64,000 nucleotides of DNA, taken from Echinicola shivajiensis. GTDB taxonomy: Bacteria; Bacteroidota; Bacteroidia; Cytophagales; Cyclobacteriaceae. Location of the stretch: assembly GCF_018642165.1 (NCBI RefSeq), contig NZ_JAHHZM010000001.1, forward strand, positions 248,001 through 312,000, in the 5' to 3' direction. A model generated the notes under the pieces. That model saw only the letters and a program-made list of their open reading frames with translations, made no database searches and was not told the DNA's origin. A program made the translations under genes and the position numbers. This document shows, in pieces, positions 28,770 through 37,348 of the stretch; the first letter of the stretch is position 1, and every line of letters begins with the position of its first letter.

Positions 28770-28983
28770 ATTCTCTTGTCTTTAATATTGGAGAAAGACA
28801 CTCCTTTTATCTTCCTATTCCAACCCACAACACTCCCGATCACCATCGGGATACGCTACCAGTCCCGATAACTATCGGGATACACTCCGATTCTCTTGTC
28901 TTTACTATTGGAGAAAGACACTCCTTTTATCTTCCTATTCGAACCCGCAACACTCCCGATCACCATCGGGATACACTCCGAAT
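28761..28983. repeat. Two tandem decayed tRNA-Pro copies with inserted palindromes (120-base period)
   Basis: The block 28761-28854 recurs at 28881-28974 with three differences. Each contains the leader seen upstream of the real tRNA, then TATTCGAACCCGCAACACTC-like sequence mimicking the tRNA 3' half, and ends TACACTCCGA like its 5' end. Where the anticodon or D regions should be there are palindromes: CCCGATCACCATCGGG (28835-28850 and 28955-28970) and CCCGATAACTATCGGG (28864-28879). I read them as degenerate duplicates of tRNA-Pro, each invaded by or rebuilt around REP-like hairpins. Confidence 0.7.
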
Positions 28984-29114
28984 TTTTGACCTTTTTTAAT
29001 GAAAAAAGATGACTTTTTTCTTCTCTTTCAACTTTCCGGACAGCTTTCTTTGTTTACATTTAGAAGCCGATGCAAATAAAATAGTTTTTCAATAATTATA
29101 AAACCAAATTTGAT

Positions 29115-30071
29115 TTAATTCCATGCAAGTTGACTGCGCTCGTCCCAATAATCAGAAACATCAATCGCCATGGACCCTAGTTTTACCAAGTCTTTTCTCA
29201 ACAACGTAAACCCGTTGGCTTTTAAATTCTCCTTCAATTGCTCAATATTCCCTGCTCCACTAAGAACATAATCAGGTTTGACCAAATCCATACAAAATCG
29301 CAATGCCAAAGCATCTATCCCTACCCCATATTCTCTGGAAATAGCAGACAGCACTTGATAATACCCCTTATAGTGTTGATAATGCTCATTTGGAAATATC
29401 CTGCCATTAGCCATTCCCTCCTTTATGATCAATAGCTTCCCTTTACTTTTTGCTTTATATAGCATTGGTAGTGTACTTTGCTCAAACAGATTGAAAGTAA
29501 CCTGAAAACTGTCAAAAAGTTCCTTTCCATCCAACTCAATCCCCATTGCGAATTCCATAATTTTGCTTTGCTCCTTTCCGCTAGTGGTCAAGCCAATTTT
29601 CAACCCATACTTATTTTTAATGGCCATCAGCTCTCTATGCACCTCTTTGTTTTCCAGCACTCCAGATTCAAAGGTGGCAGAGTGAATTTGATATATTCCT
29701 AATGCTGGCAATAGCTGCTTCGAATAGGCCCATTGTTCTTTTAGTTTTCTCAAAGAATGCTCTTTTACCTCATGCGGGCCATTATAGCCCAATTCCCAAT
29801 TGGCCTTGTAAGTGTATCCCCATTTGGTGCCCAACACCAAATCTTCATATTTTCTACTTTGATACCAATCCAATAAAAACTCCTCTCCCCTTCCGTATGA
29901 AGGCGCAGTATCAAAGTATCGAATTCCCTGTTGATATGCCTCATCGAGGACTTCCATGGTCTTTCTTTGAAAAGCCTCTGCAGATTTATCAATATTTTGA
30001 TCGGGGCGAATATTAATGTATTCTGGTCTCCCTAAGGATGCTAGCCCTAAGCCTATTTTTGTTTTTGACAT
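29115..30071 (-). CDS. Aldo/keto reductase family oxidoreductase
   Basis: This is a 318-residue NADPH-dependent (beta/alpha)8 reductase. The N-terminal IGLGLASLGRPEYIN is followed by QGIRYFDTAPSYGRGEEFL with the Asp-Tyr of the catalytic tetrad, the catalytic Lys region LVLGTKWGYTY, and LGIYQIHSATFESGVLEN carrying the His. The C-terminal cofactor part is YVLSGAGNIEQLKENLKANG. It is related to the L-fucose dehydrogenase/D-threo-aldose dehydrogenase-like branch, but the substrate is not certain. It stands alone, divergent from metE, with the riboswitch of metE between them. Confidence 0.85.
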   Translation of the reverse strand: MSKTKIGLGLASLGRPEYINIRPDQNIDKSAEAFQRKTMEVLDEAYQQGIRYFDTAPSYGRGEEFLLDWYQSRKYEDLVLGTKWGYTYKANWELGYNGPHEVKEHSLRKLKEQWAYSKQLLPALGIYQIHSATFESGVLENKEVHRELMAIKNKYGLKIGLTTSGKEQSKIMEFAMGIELDGKELFDSFQVTFNLFEQSTLPMLYKAKSKGKLLIIKEGMANGRIFPNEHYQHYKGYYQVLSAISREYGVGIDALALRFCMDLVKPDYVLSGAGNIEQLKENLKANGFTLLRKDLVKLGSMAIDVSDYWDERSQLAWN

Positions 30072-30380
30072 TTGAGGATAATATTTAAACCCATTTTTCT
30101 CACATTTTCATCCCTTACAAAATTAAAAGTTTAAATGATGATACCATTGAATTCCCAATAAACCGATACCCCTACCAGGTCTTCCTGTCATCTTCAAAAA
30201 ACTAACAGCCAACCAACTAAGCCCCCACCATGGACAAATTATTTTGTACAAACCGACTTGATTCAGGCTATTAGATTTCACTAATTCTTACGAGCGCATT
30301 TTATTTATCGTCTCTTTTCGGATTGCATTCACTATATTTGCTGTTCAAAGTTCTTTACATAATTTCTTCATTTACCATTA
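30072..30380. other. Intergenic region between aldo/keto reductase and the metE riboswitch
   Basis: There are 309 bases between divergent transcription units, which must hold the promoters for both. I see no small gene or repeat. A TAnnTTTG-type element could not be placed with confidence. Confidence 0.4.
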
Positions 30381-30547
30381 TAGGTCATCGGCGAAGGTCG
30401 ATGATAATAGGGAACCGTGTGAAAATCACGGGCTGTCGCGCAACTGTAAGTAACGTGAAAGTTTTTGCCCACTGTATGTCCACTGTCCCGATAGCTATCG
30501 GGGTGGGAAGGATGGCAAAAATGTTATAAGCCAGGAGACCTGCCTAT
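30381..30547 (+). ncRNA. Cobalamin riboswitch controlling metE
   Basis: Conserved blocks are present in order: GGCGAAGGTCGATGATAATAG then GGAA, the core GCAACTGTAA near 30440-30449, and the B12-box GCCAGGAGACCTGCC at 30531-30545. Cobalamin riboswitches typically repress the B12-independent methionine synthase when B12 is available, which fits metE 212 bases downstream. Between core and B12-box the variable arm contains the palindrome CCCGATAGCTATCGGG (30487-30502), the same family as those beside tRNA-Pro. A following hairpin CTGTCC/GGACAG (about 30555-30572) may be part of the expression platform. Confidence 0.93.
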
Positions 30548-30758
30548 TTTGAACTGTCCATTATGGAGGACAGAAATGACAATGCTTTCGCGATTTGAAG
30601 CTCCTGTCAAGTACGACTCCTTTTCCTTTCTTCTCCTGGGATCAGTATGCCCAAGGGAAAAGTCCGTCCTATTTTTCAGTTTTGCCTTCCTATTGCCGCA
30701 TTGCGAAGTTTAGCTAAAGGCTTTTGACAATTATTTATCATGTTAAAAGTTTATCATT

Positions 30759-33104
30759 ATGCTAACGCACAATCTTGGCTATCCGCGAATTGGTAGCAAA
30801 AGACAACTAAAAAAGGCCAGTGAGGCCTACTGGAAAGGGAAGATCTCTCTCCATGAACTTCTTCAAACCGGAGCAGACATCCGATTGCAAAACTGGAAGT
30901 TGCAGCAGAAAGCGGGCATTGACCTGATCCCTTCAAATGACTTCTCCTTTTATGATCAAGTATTGGATATGTCATTGACCGTCGGGGCAATACCTGAAAG
31001 ATACCACAATATCGTTACTGACCAAAAACAACCTGAACTGGACCTTTACTTCGCCATGGCCAGAGGATACCAAAATAATGAATTGGATATCATTGCCATG
31101 GAAATGACCAAATGGTTTGACACCAATTACCATTACATCGTTCCTGAGTTTAAAAAAGATCAAAAGTTCAAGCTTTTTTCCACCAAGGTGCTTGACGAAT
31201 TCAAAGAAGCTAAAAGGCTTGGAATCCCTACCAAGCCTGTAATTTTAGGCCCTGTTTCCTATTTGCTCTTGGGCAAGGAAAAGGAGACGGGATTCAATAG
31301 AATCTCCCTGATCAAAAACTTGTTGCCTGTTTATCTGGAAATCTTAAAAAAACTGGAAAACTCAGGCGCTACATGGGTACAAATCGATGAGCCCTACTTG
31401 GCCATGGACCTCTCTAGCGAGGAAAAAGAAGCCATCCAATATGCTTATAAGGAAATCAAAAAAGCCAGTCCATCGCTCAAAATTTTGATAGCAAGCTATT
31501 TTGGTACTTTGGGAGACAATATCAATCTGGCGACCTCCTTACCTGTTTGTGCCTTACATATAGATCTCGTAAGGGCTCCCGAGCAATTGGATAAGATTCT
31601 TGAAGTCATTCCTAAAAACATGAGTTTATCATTAGGACTTGTAGATGGCAGGAATATCTGGAAAAACGATTTTGAAAGTTCACTCGAATTGATTGAAAAA
31701 GCTTTAAGTGCCAAAGCACCAGAAAGGCTATTAATAGGCCCAAGCTGTTCCCTACTGCACAGTCCATGTGATCTGGAAGGAGAATCCAATGAAATGGACC
31801 TGACTGCAGAAATTAAAAACTGGATGGCCTTTGCAAAGCAAAAAGTAAAGGAAATAGTTTATTTGAAGGAGTTGGCATTGAATAAGGAAAATGAGACCAA
31901 TTTGGCCATTCTATCCGACAATAAGGCCGCTATCCATAGCAAAGCTAAGGCGAGCATTATTCACAATGCTAAGGTAGCAGCTGCATTGGGCTTGCTTGGT
32001 CCAGGGCATAGTCAAAGAAAAAGTCAATTTAGGGATCGCCAAAAACTTCAGGAACAGAACCTGAACCTACCCTTATTCCCTACCACTACCATTGGCTCTT
32101 TTCCACAAACCAAAGACGTTCGACAATGGCGTGCAAATCTAAAAAAAGGAGTATTGACTCAAAATCAATATGATGAACTTATCAGCGAAGAAACAAAAGC
32201 TGCCATCCAGTGGCAGGAAGCTATTGGCTTGGACGTATTGGTGCATGGGGAATTTGAGAGAAATGATATGGTCGAATACTTTGGTGAAAGGCTAGAGGGC
32301 TTTGTTTTTACCCAAAACGGATGGGTACAAAGCTACGGTTCTAGATGCGTCAAACCTCCTATTATCTATGGCGACGTCTCAAGGCCCGAGGCCATGACCA
32401 AATACTGGACTGCCTTTGCCCAATCCTTAACAGAGAAAAATGTAAAAGGAATGCTGACAGGTCCAGTGACTATTCTGCAATGGTCGTTTGTCAGAAATGA
32501 CCAGCCACGGTCAGTTACTTGCCAACAAATTGCATTGGCAATTCGTGAAGAAGTCAATGACCTTGAAGATGCTGGGATCAAAATCATTCAAATCGATGAG
32601 CCAGCGCTTAGAGAAGGGCTTCCTTTAAGACTTTCTCAATGGGATAATTACTTAAAATGGGCCGTTGAATGTTTCCGAATTGCAGCATCGGGCGTGCAGG
32701 ACAAAACACAAATACATACCCATATGTGTTATTCTGAATTCAATGATATCATCCAACATATTGCGGCCATGGACGCCGATGTCATCACTATTGAGTGCTC
32801 TCGTTCTCAAATGGAATTGTTAGATGCCTTTGCTGAATTCAAGTATCCAAATGAAATCGGACCAGGTGTTTATGACATTCACTCTCCCCGAATCCCTACA
32901 GAGGGAGAAATGGTGGAACTTATGGAAAAAGCCAAAGCCGTAATCAGTGACCGGCAATTATGGGTAAACCCTGACTGTGGACTAAAAACCAGGGGCTGGG
33001 AAGAAACCAGAGAAGCACTCATTAGAATGGTCCAAGCTGCTAAATCCCTAAGAAAAAAGGCGACAGTAAGCATTTCAAGCTATAATGCCAATGCAATTCA
33101 GTAA
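30759..33104 (+). CDS. metE: Cobalamin-independent methionine synthase
   Basis: This is a 781-residue enzyme that transfers a methyl group from 5-methyltetrahydropteroyl-triglutamate to homocysteine. The N-terminal barrel starts NLGYPRIGSKRQLKKASEAY. The C-terminal barrel has PTTTIGSFPQTKDVRQWRAN. Zinc ligands are His655 and Cys657 (HTHMC), Glu679 (TIECSR) and Cys740 (NPDCGLKTRGW), matching His641, Cys643, Glu665 and Cys726 of the E. coli enzyme. It is about 25 residues longer than E. coli MetE. It is preceded by a cobalamin riboswitch, so the cell probably also has a B12-dependent synthase or imports B12. Confidence 0.97.
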   Translation: MLTHNLGYPRIGSKRQLKKASEAYWKGKISLHELLQTGADIRLQNWKLQQKAGIDLIPSNDFSFYDQVLDMSLTVGAIPERYHNIVTDQKQPELDLYFAMARGYQNNELDIIAMEMTKWFDTNYHYIVPEFKKDQKFKLFSTKVLDEFKEAKRLGIPTKPVILGPVSYLLLGKEKETGFNRISLIKNLLPVYLEILKKLENSGATWVQIDEPYLAMDLSSEEKEAIQYAYKEIKKASPSLKILIASYFGTLGDNINLATSLPVCALHIDLVRAPEQLDKILEVIPKNMSLSLGLVDGRNIWKNDFESSLELIEKALSAKAPERLLIGPSCSLLHSPCDLEGESNEMDLTAEIKNWMAFAKQKVKEIVYLKELALNKENETNLAILSDNKAAIHSKAKASIIHNAKVAAALGLLGPGHSQRKSQFRDRQKLQEQNLNLPLFPTTTIGSFPQTKDVRQWRANLKKGVLTQNQYDELISEETKAAIQWQEAIGLDVLVHGEFERNDMVEYFGERLEGFVFTQNGWVQSYGSRCVKPPIIYGDVSRPEAMTKYWTAFAQSLTEKNVKGMLTGPVTILQWSFVRNDQPRSVTCQQIALAIREEVNDLEDAGIKIIQIDEPALREGLPLRLSQWDNYLKWAVECFRIAASGVQDKTQIHTHMCYSEFNDIIQHIAAMDADVITIECSRSQMELLDAFAEFKYPNEIGPGVYDIHSPRIPTEGEMVELMEKAKAVISDRQLWVNPDCGLKTRGWEETREALIRMVQAAKSLRKKATVSISSYNANAIQ

Positions 33105-33232
33105 TCTAAATTAAAGCGCTGATTCTTGGCCATGATGTCAAGCTGAAGGAGACCACAAATATAGATTAATTTAAACAATCACTATTCCGGACGAGTTTAA
33201 TACTTATTCGGAATAGTATTATTTTTCAAGGC

Positions 33233-33724
33233 ATGATTTCAAATAAACAACTAAAATATTCCCATAAAAAGACCCCTTTAAAATGCTGGGACATCTATAT
33301 CCAAAGTGTTTTTTCTAAGAAACTCCCCAGTTCCTTAGAAAAAGACCAAGCCACACTAGAATATTTTGAAAGTCGATTTAATTGGTCTACTGGTTTGGAC
33401 ATGCTAAAGGAGAGCTATGATGCCCTTGTGCTAACAGACCTTAATGAAAGTATTCTTTGGGTAAACCAAGGTTTTCAAAAAATGACTGGATATGTCCCTC
33501 AATTTGCAATAGGCAAAAAGCCTTCTTTTTTACAGGGTGAAGATACTTCTCCCTTGGCATTACGGGACTTCAAAAAAAAATTAGCCGTCGATTCTCCCTT
33601 TCGATTAAAACTTATCAACTACAAATTTGATCAATCACCCTATCTTTGTGAAATTCATATTTTTCCTATGAAAAATGAATCAGGCAATACCTCTCATCTC
33701 CTCGCACTAGAAACAGAAATATGA
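33233..33724 (+). CDS. PAS-domain protein of LOV-like sequence without the photoactive cysteine
   Basis: This is a 163-residue cytoplasmic protein. The PAS domain spans about 55-163 (MLKESYDALVLTDLNESILW then VNQGFQKMTGYVP). The segment GKKPSFLQGEDTSPLALRDF aligns with the LOV signature GxNCRFLQG, but Pro97 stands where LOV proteins have the flavin-binding Cys. No kinase, cyclase or HTH output is attached. The N-terminal 50 residues are basic and unassigned. The stop codon overlaps the start of the thioesterase gene by four bases, so the two are coupled. It may bind flavin or another small ligand, but not by the LOV photochemistry. Confidence 0.75.
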   Translation: MISNKQLKYSHKKTPLKCWDIYIQSVFSKKLPSSLEKDQATLEYFESRFNWSTGLDMLKESYDALVLTDLNESILWVNQGFQKMTGYVPQFAIGKKPSFLQGEDTSPLALRDFKKKLAVDSPFRLKLINYKFDQSPYLCEIHIFPMKNESGNTSHLLALETEI

Positions 33725-34116
33725 CAGCACTTGAACTTAAGATCAAAAAAGCCGAAACAAGGATCTTCAAAGCAGTTTTCCCTAACACCATCAATCACTA
33801 TGACACCCTTTTTGGAGGCACCGCTATGCATCTAATGGATGAAGTAGCCTTTATCACCGCCACTAGGTTCAGCCGTCAGAAAATGGTTACAGTCAGCAGT
33901 GACAAAATAGATTTCACAGTCCCTATTCCTGCTGGAACCATTATCGAATTGGTAGGGTCAATAATACACATTGGAAATACCAGCCTTAAAATCCAAGTTG
34001 ATATTTTTATAGAGCAAATGTATGAGGAAAGCAGGGAAAAGGCTATTAGTGGCACCTTTACATTGGTGGCCATAGATGAGAATAAAAAGCCTACTCCTAT
34101 TATAAAGGGACATTAA
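33721..34116 (+). CDS. Acyl-CoA thioesterase, hot-dog fold (YciA/BFIT-like)
   Basis: This is a 131-residue single hot-dog domain. It shows VFPNTINHYDTLFGGTAMHL then MDEVAFITATRF, the usual Asn/Asp-containing active-site helix, followed by VTVSSDKIDFTVPIPAGTII, the typical second strand block. It would hydrolyse acyl-CoA thioesters in the cytoplasm as a hexamer or dimer. It is translationally coupled to the PAS gene (ATGA overlap) and ends 153 bases before the convergent PhoX-like gene. A hairpin at 34224-34249 probably ends the transcript. Confidence 0.88.
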   Translation: MTALELKIKKAETRIFKAVFPNTINHYDTLFGGTAMHLMDEVAFITATRFSRQKMVTVSSDKIDFTVPIPAGTIIELVGSIIHIGNTSLKIQVDIFIEQMYEESREKAISGTFTLVAIDENKKPTPIIKGH

Positions 34117-34223
34117 GAAAGAAGCAGGCTCATTACAAGTAAATCCTTCCCCAAGTGTCTACTGGCAAACTATCACTTCTTCTGATAATTATCCAATCTA
34201 ACCTTGGCAAACGGGTTAGCTAT

Positions 34224-34250
34224 AAAGAGGGCTTTTGAAAAAGCTCTTTT
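34224..34250 (+). terminator. Probable terminator between convergent thioesterase and PhoX-like genes
   Basis: AAAGAGGGCTTTT pairs with AAAAGCTCTTT around a very short loop with one bulged G, and a short T-run follows. It sits between two converging genes and could serve both. Confidence 0.5.
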
Positions 34251-34269
34251 CATCCAATGATAACTTCAT

Positions 34270-35679
34270 TTAAACTTTCTTATCCCAAGGGCCTTCTATT
34301 GCAATGGTCAATCCAGCGCCCTGGATATTGACAAAATATATTTTACCATCTGGCGAAAACACACCTCCTGCAAACTCGCTTTCATAACCAACATTAGCTG
34401 CGAGCTTATAAAAGCCTCCCTCTGGAGTTATTCCAACCACAAAAGGGTGCGCCCTGTCTTCACAAAGCAACAAATCTCCCCAAGGGGCAATTGCCACATT
34501 ATCACAGCTTTTTAAAATCTCAGTGTTATTAGGCTCAGCAAACAGTTCTAGCTTTCCTGGTGCTGACTGTTCATTGGGCTTCCCTTCATTTACGCCAGGT
34601 GTATACCTAAATACTTGGCCAGCATAAATTTCCCCTCCATTAGTACAGGCAAAGTACAATTCGCCCTGTCCAAACCAAATCCCCTCACCCCTAGCGAAGC
34701 AAGCCGCTCCCTTACCTGCACCTTGGTATCTTAAATCATCCTCGGAAGATTCTACATCCACCATATCTATCCACTCCACATCCATCGGTTTATTTAAAGG
34801 CATTTTTTCTGTCTCCAAATCTTTCCAGTTTCGCGTATCAAAAGCAGGCTTCCCCTTAATTGCCAGGGCCTGCAGTTTACCACCCCTATGCAATTTTCCA
34901 GGAACCTTTGGAATAAATCTATAGAACAATCCATCCCCTCTATCTTCAGTTAAATAAACAATACTGGTTTTAGGGTCAACAGCCACTGCCTCATGATTAA
35001 ACCTGCCCATTTCCTTAATAGGGACTGCAGCATGCAATACTGGTTTCTCAGTAGCAGGCACCTCAAAAACATAACCATGGTCCTTTTCCAATATTCCATC
35101 ATAATCTCCTTTTTTGACTGTTGACTCCTCACAGGTCAACCAAGAACCCCAAGGTGTCACTCCTCCTGCACAGTTTCGAACTGTACCTCCCAAACTTAAA
35201 AACTGCTTTTCAACCTTTCCGGATGCAGGATTATAAACCATTGTTGTAGTCCCCCCTAATCCAGGGAGAGACCCACAGCCATTTTCATAAATTACCGCTG
35301 CATGTTCCGAAGAATAATTTTCATTGGATAAACCAAATGCGCCCTCTTCAAATTCATCAGGACTATTTTCGTGGTTCCTAATGATAATTATTTTGCCATC
35401 ATTTCCCTGAAAAGTTCCCATTCCATCAGGCCTTCCGGGAGTTATCAGCCCATCTTGCATAGGCTCTCCAGCTCGTGAAATAATAGAATACCTAAAACCT
35501 TTTGGTAAGTTCAGGAGATTATTTGGGTCCTTTTCCAGTTCTCCATACCCCACCAGATTATTTGATGAATTCGTTTTACCAAAAGATTGGACACAACTGA
35601 ATAGCCCCATGAAACCTAGGGTCACCATTCCCGATTGTTTAATAAAATCTCTTCGATCCGTATTTTCTCCTGTCCCCAT
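34270..35679 (-). CDS. PhoX-like (DUF839) alkaline phosphatase-family protein
   Basis: This is a 469-residue protein with an N-terminal twin-arginine signal (TDRRDFIKQSGMVTLGFMGL), so it is exported folded. The DUF839/PhoX propeller includes IIIIRNHENSPDEFEEGAFG, LSLGGTVRNCAGGVTPWGSW followed by LTCEES, FNHEAVAVDPKTSIVYLTED, and LKSCDNVAIAPWGDLLLCED. These are metal-binding regions in PhoX, a calcium- and iron-dependent phosphomonoesterase. Many DUF839 proteins are untested, so phosphatase activity is probable but not certain. It stands alone. Confidence 0.82.
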   Translation of the reverse strand: MGTGENTDRRDFIKQSGMVTLGFMGLFSCVQSFGKTNSSNNLVGYGELEKDPNNLLNLPKGFRYSIISRAGEPMQDGLITPGRPDGMGTFQGNDGKIIIIRNHENSPDEFEEGAFGLSNENYSSEHAAVIYENGCGSLPGLGGTTTMVYNPASGKVEKQFLSLGGTVRNCAGGVTPWGSWLTCEESTVKKGDYDGILEKDHGYVFEVPATEKPVLHAAVPIKEMGRFNHEAVAVDPKTSIVYLTEDRGDGLFYRFIPKVPGKLHRGGKLQALAIKGKPAFDTRNWKDLETEKMPLNKPMDVEWIDMVDVESSEDDLRYQGAGKGAACFARGEGIWFGQGELYFACTNGGEIYAGQVFRYTPGVNEGKPNEQSAPGKLELFAEPNNTEILKSCDNVAIAPWGDLLLCEDRAHPFVVGITPEGGFYKLAANVGYESEFAGGVFSPDGKIYFVNIQGAGLTIAIEGPWDKKV

Positions 35680-36229
35680 AAAATGGATATTTTGGTTTTA
35701 TCAGTTTTAATTTAACTTTTATTTCCGCTTAAAAAAATCTAAATACAATTCAAATATCACATCAAAAGATAGGGAAGAAATTTAATATTGAGATTGCCCT
35801 AATTTTATTAAAACATTATGGTTTCCGAAATCTTCTTCTCATTTTAAAAAGAACGTAAAATTCTAGTTTTACTAAACATGTTGAAAAACATGGTTTGATT
35901 TCCTCCCCAAAAATCCTGCTTGTCCTGATTTAGAAGAAAATATCAAGCTAATATTCTACCTAAAATAGGATTTTAATTTATTTTTATCCGTAACTTATAA
36001 TCAAATACCCAGTAAAACACACCCAACCAACCCGCTGAATACTAAATAGTTAAACAAGTAACACATTAAAAACACAAGGGGGTTAATAAAGGACAAGAAA
36101 ACCATTGAAAAGTAATCCACACCTGAACTTGTCCCCATACATTTTATCATCAGTGGTCCAGTTGAGAAACCTTCGCCCACTACCTTGGTTTTATTGATTT
36201 AAGATCAATTTCAATGAAATGAGTGACAA
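35680..36229. other. Intergenic region between PhoX-like and patatin genes
   Basis: There are 550 AT-rich bases between divergent genes. I see no convincing small ORF, tRNA, hairpin terminator or repeat. It presumably holds both promoters. Confidence 0.4.
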
Positions 36230-37261
36230 ATGAAAAAGGTTAAAATTATTTCTATAGATGGTGGAGGCGTCAGAGGAATTATCCCTGCCATTATTCTTCA
36301 GGCTCTAGAGCAAAAGATCCAGCTTAGAACTAAAAACCAGCAATCCAGATTGGTGGATTTTGTTGATTTTATAGCAGGAACAGGTTCTGGAGGATTACTC
36401 ACATGTGCATTATTGACCCCAAATATTGAACTTTCATCAAAACCTAAATTCAGCGCTAAGGAAGTGGTCGAGTTTTATCTTGAATTTTGTAACAAAGTTT
36501 ATTCAAAGACACTCTTTCATAAGATTCAAACATTAGGAGGTGTAATTGACGAAAAATACCCTGTAAAAGAACTAGAAACTTTTTTTGATAAAGAGTTTGA
36601 GAACAACAAATTAAGTCAATTAATTAAACCCTGTCTTTTTACTGCCTACGACCTTGATCACAGAAGAGCCATTTTTTTTACTCAACACAATGCCAAAATC
36701 ACTAAAGCCAAGGACTTTTATATCAAAGATGTAGCAAGAGCAGCTTCTGCAACTCCACCATATTTTCAGGTAGCCAACATCAAATCAGAGTTGGGCATTA
36801 GCTATCCCTTGATTGATGGAGCTGTTTTTGCCAATAACCCTGCCATGTGTGCATATGCAGAAACACGTAAGATGTACTTTGAAAGCGTAAAACACCCCAG
36901 CAGTAAAGACATGTACCTTTTGTCCTTAGGAGCGGGTAAATCCGAACGGCATTTTACCTTTCATGAAGCTAAGAATTTTGGTTCCAGCCAATGGACAAAG
37001 CCCTTACTTTCCATAATGATGTCTGGAAATGCTGAAACAGTCTCCCATCAGCTAAAATGGCTTTTCGATTCGGAAAACAACAAAAATGGCTTTCATAGAA
37101 TTAACCCTGAACTGAATAATGCTTCAAGTAATTTTGATGATTCATACAAGGCCAATTTGGGTGCATTAAGGGAAGCAGCCACCGAATACATATCAAAAAA
37201 TCAGAACATTCTTAATGAAATTGTTGAGAACTTAGTACCAATAGAAAAGACCCTAGAATAA
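36230..37261 (+). CDS. Patatin-like phospholipase
   Basis: This is a 343-residue cytoplasmic patatin-fold protein. The oxyanion loop is IDGGGVRGIIPA (residues 9-20). The nucleophile elbow is AGTGSGGLL: Ser53 lies one position after where the common GTSTGG motif places Ser, with Gly52 in the usual place. The catalytic Asp is Asp196 in LIDGAVFANNPA. The family hydrolyses membrane phospholipids or galactolipids. Bacteroidota relatives occur both alone and as CBASS effectors (CapV), but no cyclase or E1/E2-like gene is near, so a stand-alone lipid-remodelling role is more likely. Whether the shifted Ser supports catalysis is open. Confidence 0.85.
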   Translation: MKKVKIISIDGGGVRGIIPAIILQALEQKIQLRTKNQQSRLVDFVDFIAGTGSGGLLTCALLTPNIELSSKPKFSAKEVVEFYLEFCNKVYSKTLFHKIQTLGGVIDEKYPVKELETFFDKEFENNKLSQLIKPCLFTAYDLDHRRAIFFTQHNAKITKAKDFYIKDVARAASATPPYFQVANIKSELGISYPLIDGAVFANNPAMCAYAETRKMYFESVKHPSSKDMYLLSLGAGKSERHFTFHEAKNFGSSQWTKPLLSIMMSGNAETVSHQLKWLFDSENNKNGFHRINPELNNASSNFDDSYKANLGALREAATEYISKNQNILNEIVENLVPIEKTLE

Positions 37262-37348
37262 CTAAATTCCAGGGCCTTTCGTGTAATACTGCTTTCTTTG
37301 ATGTTAAAAAAACATTCCCAAATAAATTCACAAAAACAAAATCCTTAT

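Noticed and set aside
28761-28983. CRISPR array
   Set aside because: Only two long repeats with a 120-base period made of tRNA pieces, no spacers and no cas genes.
28661-28999. Plus-strand ORFs of 112 and 66 codons across tRNA-Pro
   Set aside because: They are the well-known false translation (GIRTHDP...) of the tRNA complement and its decayed repeats.
30323-30529. 68-codon ORF in front of metE
   Set aside because: It lies inside the cobalamin riboswitch and has no protein-like features.
36230-37261. CBASS or other anti-phage operon around the patatin
   Set aside because: No nucleotide cyclase, E1/E2, HORMA or TIR gene lies nearby; neighbours are a PhoX-like gene and a secreted protein, both in separate units.
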